A stretch of 64,000 nucleotides of DNA, from assembly GCA_036245805.1 (NCBI GenBank), contig BTRK01000003.1:13742464-13806463 (forward strand). Reading direction: 5' to 3'. The notes below the pieces were generated by a model. The model worked only from the letters and a program-made list of their open reading frames with translations, searched no databases and had not been told where the DNA came from. The stretch is from Pristionchus mayeri. Its lineage: Eukaryota > Nematoda > Chromadorea > Rhabditida > Neodiplogasteridae. A program made the position numbers and the translations under genes. The first letter of the stretch is position 1; every line of letters begins with the position of its first letter. Below, piece by piece: positions 15,001-23,828 of the stretch.

Positions 15001-15384
15001 CCATTTCTCAACTTTCCAGTTAGAATAGGAATTCGTCGGAATTGAATAGTTGATTGGAACGGAAAATGGAAGCAATGAAAGAAGCACGCAAAGAGTTGAA
15101 AGGAGCGGCGACCAATTGAATTGATGGGGTCAGTATCCATTTGAGAAGAGAGGAGGAAATGGTGGAGGAATGAGAATGGTTCAGCGAGGAAGATGAGAAC
15201 ATGATACAATAGATCAAATATCAACAACTCACTGATCATCATAGACGAAATCTCCGAGCAGTGAGTTTGCAAAAACGGCTCCGGCTGCGACCGCGACCAC
15301 CAAGTAGTCCACGATCGGAACTCCGGAAGGTGGTGAGACCGTCAGGTGCGTTTTGACAAACGCCGCTGACATCCGAGCGCGCAT
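1..15384 (-). CDS. TMTC-type protein O-mannosyltransferase with TPR repeats (16 exons seen, 3' end beyond window)
   Basis: Exons on the minus strand: 15384-15233, 9395-9311, 9193-9114, 8595-8513, 8253-8191, 6884-6820, 6754-6647, 3687-3591, 3435-3338, 3158-3006, 2888-2806, 1573-1478, 1211-1135, 941-827, 428-340 and 141-1. They keep one open frame of about 528 codons and nearly all have GT-AG borders. Family hallmarks in order are an early luminal Asp pair (GDFVYDD), NDFWGGP, SHKSWRPLT, FAVHPIHCEA, GIVGRADLLAS, DNPAS, LSFDWSMDAVPLVES and AERVLYLPSAGFCLLVG. TPR units follow (AYANMGHVLARRG, GVLYSERGNSTTAISYYKQA, AHLNLGISLQSIG). Known TMTC proteins are multipass ER enzymes that O-mannosylate cadherin-type proteins, with luminal TPRs. 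They are usually longer, so more TPR exons should lie left of base 1. The start is the upstream Met of MRARMSAAF. The exon 9 donor (GTCGGT) is weak but is the only choice that keeps frame. Which TMTC paralogue this is cannot be told. Confidence 0.9.
489..592. repeat. Palindromic short MITE (family B)
   Basis: A roughly 104-bp inverted repeat inside TMTC intron 14. The arms share ATATTTATGGC at the tips, then CGGATGAGAACT, with a short AT-rich loop around 536-546. A related palindrome lies at 60887-60966 and a single arm at 59752-59785. The arms are imperfect. No coding capacity. Confidence 0.8.
1634..2660. mobile_element. Fold-back element, family A (ATATGAG termini)
   Basis: Two arms of about 480 bp in inverted orientation, with a short AT-rich centre near 2120-2160. 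They sit in TMTC intron 11, between the exons at 2806-2888 and 1478-1573. The tips read ATATGAGGCCGTTTGCCGAA, matching two other elements in this window (15935-16037 and 30465-31202). Open frames in the arms mirror one another and look non-coding. This is probably a non-autonomous DNA transposon. The transposase source is not in the window. Confidence 0.85.
3688..6646. other. TMTC intron 7 (3 kb), repeat-bearing, no exon seen
   Basis: Intron between the exons at 6754-6647 and 3687-3591. It contains a C/T-rich tract at 3835-4035. A stretch at 4437-4512 is nearly repeated at 16815-16890. A stretch at about 6000-6480 recurs inverted at 20520-21010 and, in part, at 21590-21990. I found no coding pattern in it on either strand. 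Confidence 0.6.
6000..6480 (-). repeat. Dispersed repeat D, copy 1
   Basis: The segment includes CTCTCGTCGGTTAGCGAAGG, TAATGACG-type and CAACTGGCGATAG-type blocks. The same blocks occur in reverse order on the plus strand at 20520-21010 and 21590-21990. This copy lies in TMTC intron 7, and copy 2 lies in the matching intron of the inverted partial TMTC copy. Part of the similarity therefore reflects the inverted segmental duplication. Copy 3 shows that it also spreads locally. Confidence 0.7.
6964..8038. mobile_element. Non-autonomous Tc/mariner-type element in TMTC intron 5
   Basis: A 1,075-bp element bounded by a perfect inverted repeat of about 29 bp starting CAGGGTGCGGCATAAATATT (6964-6992 and 8010-8038), flanked by TA on both sides. 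TA duplication is the Tc1/mariner signature. Its first ten terminal bases match the transposase-bearing element at 48890-51737. No long frame or transposase motif is visible inside. The inverted TMTC copy at 19.5-20 kb has the same intron without this insertion. Confidence 0.9.
9396..12384. other. Distal part of TMTC intron 1, low-complexity, no exon seen
   Basis: It contains C/T-rich tracts (9540-9640, 11080-11300) and recurrent GAGAGAGTG-type palindromic motifs at 9680-9900, 10380-10460, 11590-11640 and 12180-12250. The frames seen at 10044-10298, 10306-10644 and 11350-12034 have no recognisable domain and no splice-supported partner. Nothing functional can be supported. Confidence 0.5.
12385..14959 (+). 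mobile_element. Degenerate RTE-type non-LTR retrotransposon, antisense in TMTC intron 1
   Basis: A GC-rich island in an AT-rich intron. An apurinic endonuclease-like region (about 12660-13300) shows VCTLNGRTI, VVCLQETK, GGVGFLIHPR, SIYAPTS, ELDHFITNRR and SDHRLVRA. A reverse transcriptase region (13540-14270) shows the motif series around QAGFRRRFGCIDHIH, VDYCKAFDSV, GVRQGD and RFADDIVLLG, so the FADD catalytic pair is present. The 3' end carries a short TAAG-type tandem tail (AAGTAAGTAAG, 14946-14957), typical of RTE elements. The frame breaks inside the endonuclease near 13000 and again near 13915. The region between the domains is shorter than in complete elements. It is therefore a dead copy. 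The 5' boundary is a guess. Confidence 0.85.
12658..14681 (+). pseudogene. RTE endonuclease/reverse transcriptase ORF, frameshifted
   Basis: The coding core of the element. The endonuclease part reads in one frame from about 12660 to 13010 and resumes in another frame to about 13310, with the segment expected around the GDFN-type motif missing. The RT fingers and palm run from about 13540 to 13915 in frame 1. The frame then shifts, and RT continues from about 13920 to 14680 with GKGVRQGD, FADD and a thumb-like region (NELAETGEKIGLSINRKKTQ). The family normally encodes one EN-RT polyprotein that nicks target DNA and primes reverse transcription there. This copy cannot make it. Confidence 0.8.
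14960..15232. other. Proximal end of TMTC intron 1
   Basis: AT-rich intron sequence between the retrotransposon tail and the exon 1 donor (CA|GTGAGT). No repeat or coding signal seen. Confidence 0.4.
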
Positions 15385-15934
15385 GTTGTCACATGGGCGA
15401 AGGGGTGTTTCTCAGAGATGTGTTGGTCACTTTCGGAGAGGGGCGGGGCATGGAAGGAGAGAGGGGGGAATGAGGAGTGTGTCTGGTAGCAATGCGAGGG
15501 GGGCTCGCTCGCCGGGCAGAGAAGAGCGAGAGATCGTAGGAAATGGAGAGAGCTAGACGATGGGAAGGGTGGTAAATGAGAGGAACGTGTAAGTGGAGGG
15601 AGTGATTTAGGGAGTGGCAACAGAATCGGCTAGCCGAGAAAAATGCATCCAGTAGCTTTATTCTCGCAACTAAATTGAAAAACTAATAGATGAAAAAATG
15701 ACAACGATTCAGATTCGAAATGAATCACACCACATCATAATAAACTAAACATCGACTCTGGTTGCGATGTATATAAATCACAAAACTATAGTATTTGTCA
15801 GTGATTGATACATTATGTTCACCCCTTGACAGTTCTGATACACCCTCGGGCGATCATTCTCACTCGCAAAGTGTGCAATTAACACTAATGTGCACCTATT
15901 GACACCTTCAGTGCTCTATTGAGGATGCTTTCTC
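15385..15934. other. Upstream region of the TMTC gene
   Basis: 550 bp directly 5' of the TMTC start on the minus strand. It is C/T-rich when read in gene orientation (15400-15620), a usual promoter or trans-splice outron character. No clear acceptor sits right before the ATG, so the first exon boundary is uncertain. No other gene seen. Confidence 0.4.
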
Positions 15935-16037
15935 ATATGAGCCCGTTTGCGTAAGAGTCGAACAATACCCCGAAGGGTCTAGCACACCATTTTTTGATTG
16001 TTCGGATTGTTCGACTCTTGCGCAAACGGGCTCATAT
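15935..16037. mobile_element. Short palindromic MITE, family A
   Basis: About 103 bp. The arms ATATGAGCCCGTTTGCGTAA and onward to GAGTCGAACAAT are almost perfectly inverted around a loop of about 35 bp. It is the shortest of three family A copies and shows that the termini alone define the family. Confidence 0.9.
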
Positions 16038-16513
16038 CCTTTTCCCGCCCAAATTGTTCTTAAAAGATCATCACATAACGCTCACATACTGCTATGATGT
16101 GTTTTGTCTAAATGAGCTGTGTTGTTTTAACAAGGATTTCATTCCAAATCATATTCTCATACACAGTATTAAGCGCTAGGCAGTCCACGGACAAAACCGA
16201 AAAGCGCACCTAATACTTTAATTTTCTATGAAACATGAATGAATCGACCACTTTCGTGCTTCGAAACAGATTAGGATCATTTGTGTTTCACAAACACTAT
16301 GAAATGTAAACGGTTTTAGGGACCCAATTGTTCTAGGTTTCACAATTGGTTCATATTAAAACTCGATACAGTAAGCTAAAATTCCGTGCAAGAGCAAATT
16401 CGCTGCCTTTTGAATTTGAAAAGGAGCGCGAAATGAGCTTTTGCTTTTGCACGGGGCTTAATACTGTGCATACTTGTCGTATTACTCGTAGTAACTGCGC
16501 TTTAGCTCATGCT

Positions 16514-16690
16514 AAAGGAGTAAAGGCGAACGCGCGCTCGGTTGAAATATTTTCAATTAGAGGAGATCTTTCTTCAAGTCTCGCTCGTTGCCTGAGCTTT
16601 ACCTGATTTGGCTTTCCGCCAACTACCGATAGCTCTGTTCGCAATGGAGATATCAATGTGAAAATTTCGGAGCTTACTGAACTAATATCT
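16514..16690. repeat. Truncated family C element
   Basis: Begins TAAAGGAGTAAAGGCGAACG and continues through GCGCGCTCGGT, TTGCCTGAGC and CCAACTACCGATAGC blocks. These are shared in the same order with the complete copy at 32850-33102. The right terminus is missing. Confidence 0.75.
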
Positions 16691-16749
16691 CTTATAGACT
16701 GCATAGATAAAATTTTATGTAGATTTATATTCAACTTTAGACATAGATT

Positions 16750-17209
16750 TCAGAAAACGATGTATCTTTCTGAGAAAATATGTACAAAAAGTAGAGAAAG
16801 AAGTGTCGTAAAGAGAAGGGAAGTGTTGATTTCATTTCCCCGAGTGTTGCTCTCTGAATATAGGACTGTGACTCACTACAGTAAGCAGTTGGCTCGATCT
16901 TTTGTTGTTGTTTTCTGAACCACGGAATTGCTCTGCCAAGTGATTATCACTTTTCCCCAATAATATATATTTACGGTGAAACATACTCAAATATGTAGTA
17001 TATTTACATCAAATTTGAACTTCACAGTGCCTTTTGCTTCCACCTCTTCCACATTTCCCTAAATGATTTTATTAATTGTAATTCATTCACTCAGAATGCG
17101 GTTGACCTTATTGTGTATCAAATAGAAGTGATACAAAAACAGAGAAGATTATGGAAAACTAATTATGGAAAACAGTGTAAACCCATTCGTGCACGCAAAC
17201 CCGACCACT
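16750..17209. other. Intergenic sequence, part dispersed repeat
   Basis: 16815-16890 nearly repeats 4437-4512 in the same orientation (core GGAAGTGTTGATTTCATTT). The remainder is AT-rich with no supported gene. Confidence 0.5.
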
Positions 17210-17284
17210 TCGACTCGATCGATTCCAAAACAGGCTGCAGCAATTGTGAGCTGCTGCAGCCTGTTTTGGAATCGATCGAGTCGA
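17210..17284. repeat. Perfect 33-bp hairpin with 9-nt loop
   Basis: The left arm 17210-17242 and right arm 17252-17284 are exact reverse complements by hand check (ends TCGACTCGATCG; apex CAGGCTGCAGCA). The loop is ATTGTGAGC. A transcript would fold into a pre-miRNA-sized stem. It could equally be the trace of a very young inverted repeat. Confidence 0.85.
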
Positions 17285-17464
17285 TCGATATGCACTTGGC
17301 TACACCGTAACCTCAACAAACGTGCTCAAATTTAAAAAAAAAACTGCAAGAAAATGTTTCTTTATATATCACCAAATATATTGTTCATTTTGCTCGACAT
17401 TGGTAATAAATGAGAGGAATCTTATTTTCATTACATTAACTCAATTATGTCTCGTTTCCGTTTC

Positions 17465-19230
17465 GTCGTCAGTTGACCAAAGATCAAAGATCAGATGTAG
17501 AATGGATAGATCAGATCATTAGCAATCGATTGGTGCCGATCCGAGAGCTGTGGGATGATTCTGAGTGATGTTATGGCTCGTTGCCGTTTTGTCGTCAGTT
17601 GACCAAAGATCAAAGATCAGATGTCGAATGGATAGATCAGATCATTAGCTATCGATTGGTGCCGATCCGAGAGCTGTGGGATGATTCTGAGTGATGTTAT
17701 GGCTCGTTGCCGTTCTGTCGTCAGTTGACCAAAGATCAAAGATCAGATGTCGAATGGATAGATCAGATCATTAGCTATCGATTGGTGCCGATCCGAGAGC
17801 TGTGGGATGATTTTGAGTGATGTTATGGCGCGTTGCCGTTTTGTCGTCAGTTGACCAAAGACCAAAGATCATATGTCGAATGGATAGATCAGATCATTAG
17901 CAATCGATTGGTACCGATCCGAGAGCTGTGGGATGATTTTGAGTGATGTTATGGTTCGTTGCCGTTTTGTCGTCAGTTGACCAAAGATCAAAGATCAGAT
18001 GTAGAATGGGTAGATCAGATCATTAGCAATCGATTGATACCGATCCGAGAGCTGTGGGATGATTTTGAGTGATGTTATGGCTCGTTGCCGTTTTGTCGTC
18101 AGTTGACCAAAGATCAAAGATCAGATGTAGAATGGGTAGATCAGATCATTAGCAATCGATTGATACCGATCCGAGAGCTGTGACATGATTTTGAGTGATG
18201 TTATGGCTCGTTGCCGTTTTGTCGTCAGTTGACCAAAGATCAAAGATCAGATGTAGAATGGATAGATCAGATCATTAGCAATCGATTGGTGCCGATCCGA
18301 GAGCTGTGGGATGAATCTGAGTGATGTTATGGCTCGTTGCCGTTTCGTCGTCAGTTGACCAAAGATCAAAGATCAGATGTCGAATGGATAGATCAGATCA
18401 TTAGCTATCGATTGGTGCCGATCCGAGAGCTGTGGGATGATTCTGAGTGATGTTATGGCTCGTTGCCGTTCTGTCGTCAGTTGACCAAAGATCAAAGATC
18501 AGATGTCGAATGGATAGATCAGATCATTAGCTATCGATTGGTGCCGATCCGAGAGCTGTGGGATGATTTTGAGTGATGTTATGGCGCGTTGCCGTTTTGT
18601 CGTCAGTTGACCAAAGACCAAAGATCAGATGTAGAATGGATAGATCAGATCATTAGCAATCGATTGGTACCGATCCGAGAGCTGTGGGATGATTTTGAGT
18701 GATGTTATGGTTCGTTGCCGTTTTGTCGTCAGTTGACCAAAGATCAAAGATCAGATGTAGAATGGGTAGATCAGATCATTAGCAATCGATTGATACCGAT
18801 CCGAGAGCTGTGGGATGATTTTGAGTGATGTTATGGCTCGTTGCCGTTTTGTCGTCAGTTGACCAAAGATCAAAGATCAGATGTAGAATGGGTAGATCAG
18901 ATCATTAGCAATCGATTGATACCGATCCGAGAGCTGTGACATGATTTTGAGTGATGTTATGGCTCGTTGCCGTTTTGTCGTCAGTTGACCAAAGATCAAA
19001 GATCAGATGTAGAATGGATAGATCAGATCATTAGCAATCGATTGGTGCCGATCCGAGAGCTGTGGGATGATTCTGAGTGATGTTATGGCTCGTTGCCGTT
19101 TTGTCGTCGACTCCCAAAAGATCAAAGATCATGTTATTGATAATAACGGGGAAAATACACTGATAAGATACAGACCACTCCCGATGTTCTAGGACAACTC
19201 CCCATTGAGTTATGATCCGTTGCCGTTTTG
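17465..19230 (+). repeat. 126-bp satellite array with six-unit higher-order repeat
   Basis: Units start at 17465 and every 126 bp thereafter to 19103, without any length change, giving 13 full units plus a partial one. Each contains GTCGTCAGTTGACCAAAG, a GATCAAAGATCAGATGT core and CGATCCGAGAGCTGTG. Diagnostic variants (TCGAATGG, GGCGCG, GACCAAAGACC, GGTTCG, GTGACATG) recur six units (756 bp) apart. Units 2-7 therefore match units 8-13, the sign of segmental amplification of a six-unit block. No ORF of interest. Confidence 0.95.
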
Positions 19231-19275
19231 TCGCTTGCCGTTATTTCGTTGCCGTTTTGTCACCCCCCCCCCCGT
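19231..19275. repeat. Transposon-like terminus abutting the satellite
   Basis: TTGCCGTTTTGTCACCCCC closes the array. It resembles the inverse of the GGGGGTGACAAAAGAGC terminus of the MITE at 51019-51553, and the satellite unit carries the same TTGCCGTTTTGTCG block. A matching left terminus was not found. Confidence 0.6.
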
Positions 19276-20519
19276 GAATTCATTTACATTATGTTTTATT
19301 ACTTCACAGCAAATGAACAATTGATTCGAAGCATTCTCAAAAACTTTCATAAATTCATTGAAACATATTCGATGCATTTTTCTCAGAATAATCGCGAACA
19401 GTTCTGATTCACGAATCTCATTAATGGTTCCTGAATTGTATTTGTAATATAAATGATTGTTTGATCTTTGATTTCTCTTCTCAGTTGCTCGTATCTTCTC
19501 CGTCCTTCTCTTCGCTGTTCATCCAATCCACTGCGAGGCAGTAACAGGTGAGTGAGGAATGCGAAGGGATGATGCAATCGAGATTACACTGCAGTCTCAA
19601 TTAATTTGCCATTTGTATCAAGTTATTCTCAAGGAATTTGATATAAATTTCTAGATTATTTCCTTTGAGTTTCATGAATATAATAATATCGGGCAGTTCC
19701 TTTCATTAACATTAAGTCTTCCTGATGCGTGAGAAAAAAATCAGTAAATCGAATCGGTTGTCACATCAGGCATCGTCGGTCGTGTTGATCTACTCGCGTC
19801 CCTCTGCGTCTTGACTGGATTAGCGGCGGATACGGTAGGGTCAAATAAATACTCCCGTCATGGTCTTACATATTGTTTGTGCAATACAATTTTCTTACAG
19901 TCTCTACCGTACACCGCTGCGCTTACCGTAATCGGCATCGCTTGCAATGAAACTGCCATCGTGCTGCCAGTATTGATCGGCGTAAAACGGATTATCGATC
20001 GACGAAAGGTATGGTAGATTTCGATTACGGTAGTCAAGGACATTGAATTCCCATGATTACTACTGCCTGTAGACTAATTAGCGGGCAGATAAAAGAGTGT
20101 CGATCTGATAGGAATCTCTTATCGAATATTGGGTATCTTAGGGAAATCTTGCCGTTTACCTGTCAAAGAGGCAATGAAATCACATTTATGATGAGATTTA
20201 TGCCCAAACAAGCGCTACGGGCACCTTAGAGGTCGAATTGAGAGTGGGAATCGAATGAAGAAGTGTGATAGAATGTACATGGGAAGGTGGCAGGTTGAAT
20301 GACCTTTCTCGAATGGGAAAACGAATGGAAATCCAATTGCTAGCGGATCTCGAGGGGAATATTCATCTAATTTTCATATCGATGATAATATTTTCGATTG
20401 AGTTTCCGAATTGGTGTAAAACATGGGCTGGAAGAAATCTGAAGTGAGTGACAGTGGCAGGTTCATAAAAATCAGAAATCTCTTACGAAGAACCTAGAGG
20501 GACGGGATTGGTTTATTGG

Positions 20520-21010
20520 AAGAATCTCCAGACCTCACACGGTCGGTGCGAATTAGCCCAATCTCCCGTAATATTTCCCATCTCTCTCTCTCATGAGTTG
20601 ATTGAGACTAATTGGAGATTAGTGTGTCTGCCCATATATGGCCATACTGTGGTAAGGATGAGACGATGAGGGGGGGGGGGGAAATACTATTCCCAAGGAT
20701 GCCTATTCATTGGCTTAATCTGCAGCGTATTTCTGACCAACTGGCGATAGTTTATCGGAAATAACGAGCTGGAAAGATGGCTAAGTACAAATATCAACCG
20801 AGACTATCCTTCCGAATTGCCAACCAGTAGTCGGCATATTCATAGGCGGGCTTTCCATTTGCCTAATGACGTTTCCTGTGCCCTCAGGGCGATATGAAGG
20901 CTCATATTCTTCCGGCTGACGAGAGAGCACGCAGAAGTGAGAGAGTGCCTTCTAAGGATGCTACTCTCTCCCTTTTGCACAGTCTCTCGTCTTCGCTAAC
21001 CGACGAGATA
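20520..21010 (+). repeat. Dispersed repeat D, copy 2
   Basis: Collinear with 6000-6480 in inverse orientation, including CAATCTCCCGTAATATTTCC, CAACTGGCGATAG and AATGACGTTTCC blocks. It lies downstream of exon 7 of the TMTC copy. A G tract occurs at 20670-20682. Confidence 0.7.
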
Positions 21011-21589
21011 GTATGTAGAATGAAGAGAGTAGCTCCATGTGGTAGATGAGGGGACGGAAAGGGAAGATGAGGGTGGGATGAATGAATGAGTTCTAACCTC
21101 GTTATCGTATAGTATTCGGAGAGGGGAAGTAATGAGATACACTAGAATGATGCACATGCTTGGTGGATAAGTATGGACACAGAATTACTGAGGGGCACGC
21201 CAAGCGGTCGATTTAACAAAAAATGAAAGTGAATTTTGGATACCTGAAAATAATTAAGTATGTTTCGTTCGGAATTTATAGCGATTCCAACTGTAAAATT
21301 TAGCCTGCTTGTGAAACTCACTTTACAAGTGGTCACGGTAACTCGTATGATGTGATTTCACATAATTTAAAATCCGATCTTTGGGACAACGGGACAAGTT
21401 TTGGGACACTTTCACATAGAAAGCTTAATTCAAAATTCTGTCTTACAGTTTTTCAATGTGAAATATTGCCGATTGAGTTTCATGATTAGTTTAATACAGG
21501 GCCACGAAGAATCCTTCAATATCTCGTGGGCAGATCTCGGTTAGAAAACATCAAAAATATCTCTCGCTGTGAGGATTAGGTTCGCTTGC

Positions 21590-21990
21590 AGCATCTCGAG
21601 ACCTCTCAGGGACGGTGCGAATTGGCTCAATCCCCCGTCATATGCGAATTGGCTCAATCCCCCGTCATATGCGAATTGGCTCAATCCCCCGTCATAGGCT
21701 TAATCTGTAACGTGTTTTTGACCAACTGGCGATAGCTTAGCGGAAAGTGATCGAAACAACGAGCTAGAAAGGTGCCTTACCTCAAATATAAATTTGGTCA
21801 ATCCCTCCTAATTGACACCCAGTAGTCGGCATATTCATAGGCGGGCTTTCAATTTGCCTAATGACGTTTCCTGTCTCCTCAGGGAGATATGAAGGCCCGT
21901 AGTCTTCCGGATGACGAGAGAGCACGCAGAAGTGAGAGGGCCTTCTAAGTATCCTACTCTCTCCCTTTGCACAGTCTCTCGCCTAAGTTT
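21590..21990 (+). repeat. Dispersed repeat D, copy 3, with small internal triplication
   Basis: Shares the CAACTGGCGATAGC, CATTCATAGGCGGGCTTTC-like and GAGAGCACGCAGAAGTGAGA blocks with copy 2. Near 21625-21700 a unit of about 28 bp containing ATTGGCTCAATCCCCCGTCA is present three times in tandem. No coding signal. Confidence 0.75.
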
Positions 21991-22395
21991 TTTTTTATAA
22001 TGTTGATTCATAGAAGAGGGTTAGAAGAGGGATCTCTGGGAATCATCAAACATTTGTTCGTCAAAATTTCGAAAACTCGACAAGAAAACAAATCAACATT
22101 CGACAGATCATTTTCGATAAACAGTTATGCTTCAGAATTCTTTTACTTGCATTGCCTATGAGAGACATCAAGCACGTCGTCGATGGGGATTTTAAAAAAA
22201 TACAATGATTTCACTGTGATCTAATTGATACCACAGATGTTCATACTGCAACTGAACTTATACGCTGTATGAATATTGTGGTTCTTCATTATCATTCATG
22301 TCCAGGGGCGTCCTCTACTCGGAGCGAGGAAATTCCACAGCAGCCATTTCCTACTACAGACAGGCGTTTAATCTGCGCCCATCATTTGCTGCAGG

Positions 22396-22486
22396 CATAG
22401 TTGCCCACTCCGGTGGCGAACCTCATGACCCCCTATTCATGAATGAGCACTGCCCAACAAGCCGCCGCCAGTGGTGGGCAACTATA
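22396..22486. mobile_element. 91-bp hAT-like MITE inserted in a TPR exon
   Basis: Inverted termini CATAGTTGCCCAC at the left and its near complement at the right (TATAGTTGCCCAC when reversed), with a GC-rich inner arm. It is flanked by an exact 8-bp direct repeat, GCTGCAGG (22388-22395 and 22487-22494). An 8-bp duplication is the hAT superfamily signature. The target straddled the exon 15 donor, so the 5' splice site is now duplicated. Confidence 0.85.
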
Positions 22487-22499
22487 GCTGCAGGTGAGA

Positions 22500-23040
22500 A
22501 TATAATCGAAATTGAATAGCAAGCAAGATACTCTCCAGCCTGCATACTTTCTTTTCTGTAAAGCCTGTCAGAGAATATGCGTAATAAATCGTGCAAAAAA
22601 TTCTAGCGAAACCATATCTATTTGTTAGTTGGGATAGGCAGTGGAATGGTTTTGGGCGACAATTTGCCGTTTCAAATAGCTCTGATATGTTTCACAGTCA
22701 AACCAAATACCTTCTCTGCCTTCCTAAACTAATAGTTCTCCGAATCATCTCTTTAAAAGGAAAATGTTAAGGATTTAAAAAAATGCAATGTTGGACGTTC
22801 GCTTCATAAATAACTTGAATAACGATTTCCATGCATTCTAGGTACACAAATTTGAGCATGATTACATTGCCCTCTTTATAGCGCAGGGATCCACCAATGT
22901 AATTAACAAAAACATGAAATAAGAACCGTTAGTTTCCAGTTCGTATTTGTAGATCGTGCTAGAAAGAGCATACCATGAGAATGTGGATGCCTACTTTGTA
23001 TTGGGAGCTCTCGATAGGGGCAAATGGATTGAACAGCATC
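22500..23040. other. Intergenic sequence upstream of tRNA-Thr
   Basis: AT-rich DNA between the TMTC fragment and the tRNA. The frames read across 22903-23189 are antisense or sense shadows of the tRNA. No supported gene. Confidence 0.5.
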
Positions 23041-23045
23041 CGTGC

Positions 23046-23117
23046 GCCTCATTGGCTCAGTGGCAGAGCGTCTGTCTAGTAAACAGAAGGTCGCTGGTTC
23101 GATTCCAGCATGAGGCA
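23046..23117 (+). tRNA. tRNA-Thr (anticodon AGT)
   Basis: A 72-nt cloverleaf. The acceptor stem GCCTCAT pairs with ATGAGGC, with discriminator A. The D stem is GCTC/GAGC. The anticodon stem TCTGT/ACAGA encloses loop CTAGTAA, and the T arm is GCTGG-TTCGATT-CCAGC. Intronless, with good A and B boxes. A T run (23123-23131) just downstream fits a Pol III terminator. Confidence 0.97.
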
Positions 23118-23119
23118 CC

Positions 23120-23132
23120 AACTTTTTTTTTA
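23120..23132 (+). terminator. Pol III T-run terminator of tRNA-Thr
   Basis: A run of nine T shortly after the tRNA 3' end, on the coding strand. Confidence 0.7.
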
Positions 23133-23710
23133 GAAATTAGTAAATGTTTTTCCAGATATTGCTCAAGATGGCTTCGTTTTTTTACGTAAGCCCACTCACA
23201 GCAAGTCAACTCAGAAAAAAACCACCAAAGTTTTTGCACTTTTTAGTTTTAAGCTTTCTAAGTGCTGTGCAAAATGTTTTCACGGACTTCTACTGTCCTT
23301 TATACCCTGGACGTTCAACATTATCTGAACAAGAAGCACTGTAAAGCGGACAAGTTGGATGAATCAATATTTTGGATTCTAATGACGCCATTTTTAGAGA
23401 AAATAAGTAAAAAATGTGTAGAACATTGGATAAACATAGATCGTAGATGTTAAATATGTATGTATTTATATAATTGATATCGATGTTTGTTATTACGAGT
23501 AAAATATTAAAAATGGTGATTCATTATTTATAAGAACAGTTGTGTTTCATCATTATATTACTTGAATTTAACATTGGAATGCAACAATGCCGGTGCTGCT
23601 TCGATAGGTTAAAAATGACAATATTGTGAGCAAAAGAAGTCAGGAGTGCGATCATGAATCACTTTATACGAAGTTGCACAAATAGCTATCATTTCATTTA
23701 GAAACGCTCA

Positions 23711-23818
23711 GAGTTCATTGAAAGCGCAGGTTCGTGCCTAGTTGGACTTTTTTCATTCGTTCTAGAGTTCATTGAGAGCACAGGGTCGTGCCTAGTTGGA
23801 CTTTTTTCATTCGTTCTA
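23711..23818. repeat. Two-copy 54-bp tandem repeat
   Basis: GAGTTCATTGA...TTTCATTCGTTCTA occurs twice, starting at 23711 and 23765. The period of 54 bp is a multiple of three. It lies just after the likely stop of the unidentified minus-strand exons, so it is probably 3' untranslated or intergenic. Confidence 0.85.
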
Positions 23819-23828
23819 CAAAATTGCC

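Larger units (their letters stand above)
19485..22493 (+). pseudogene. Inverted partial copy of the TMTC gene (exons 5, 6, 7 and 15)
   Basis: Exons at 19485-19547, 19770-19834 and 19901-20008 have exactly the lengths and phases (63, 65, 108 bp) of exons 5-7 in the minus-strand gene and encode FAVHPIHCEAV, GIVGRVDLLAS and PYTAALTVIGIACNETA. Exon 15 follows at 22306-22493 (GVLYSERGNSTAAISYYRQA). Exons 1-4, 8-14 and the TPR exon 16 are absent. Flanking introns are also alignable, so this is a genomic duplication and not a retrocopy. Exon 15 is enlarged by a 91-bp MITE plus an 8-bp target duplication. It is unlikely to make a working enzyme, though a short transcript is possible. Confidence 0.85.

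Noticed and set aside
17465..19230. Satellite considered as a CRISPR array
   Set aside because: Units are contiguous 126-bp tandem copies without unique spacers, in a eukaryotic context.
22903..23239. Open frames on both strands across 23.0-23.2 kb (for example one with a GIEPATFCLLDRRSATEP stretch)
   Set aside because: They overlap the tRNA-Thr gene. The apparent protein is its antisense translation, a well-known artefact.
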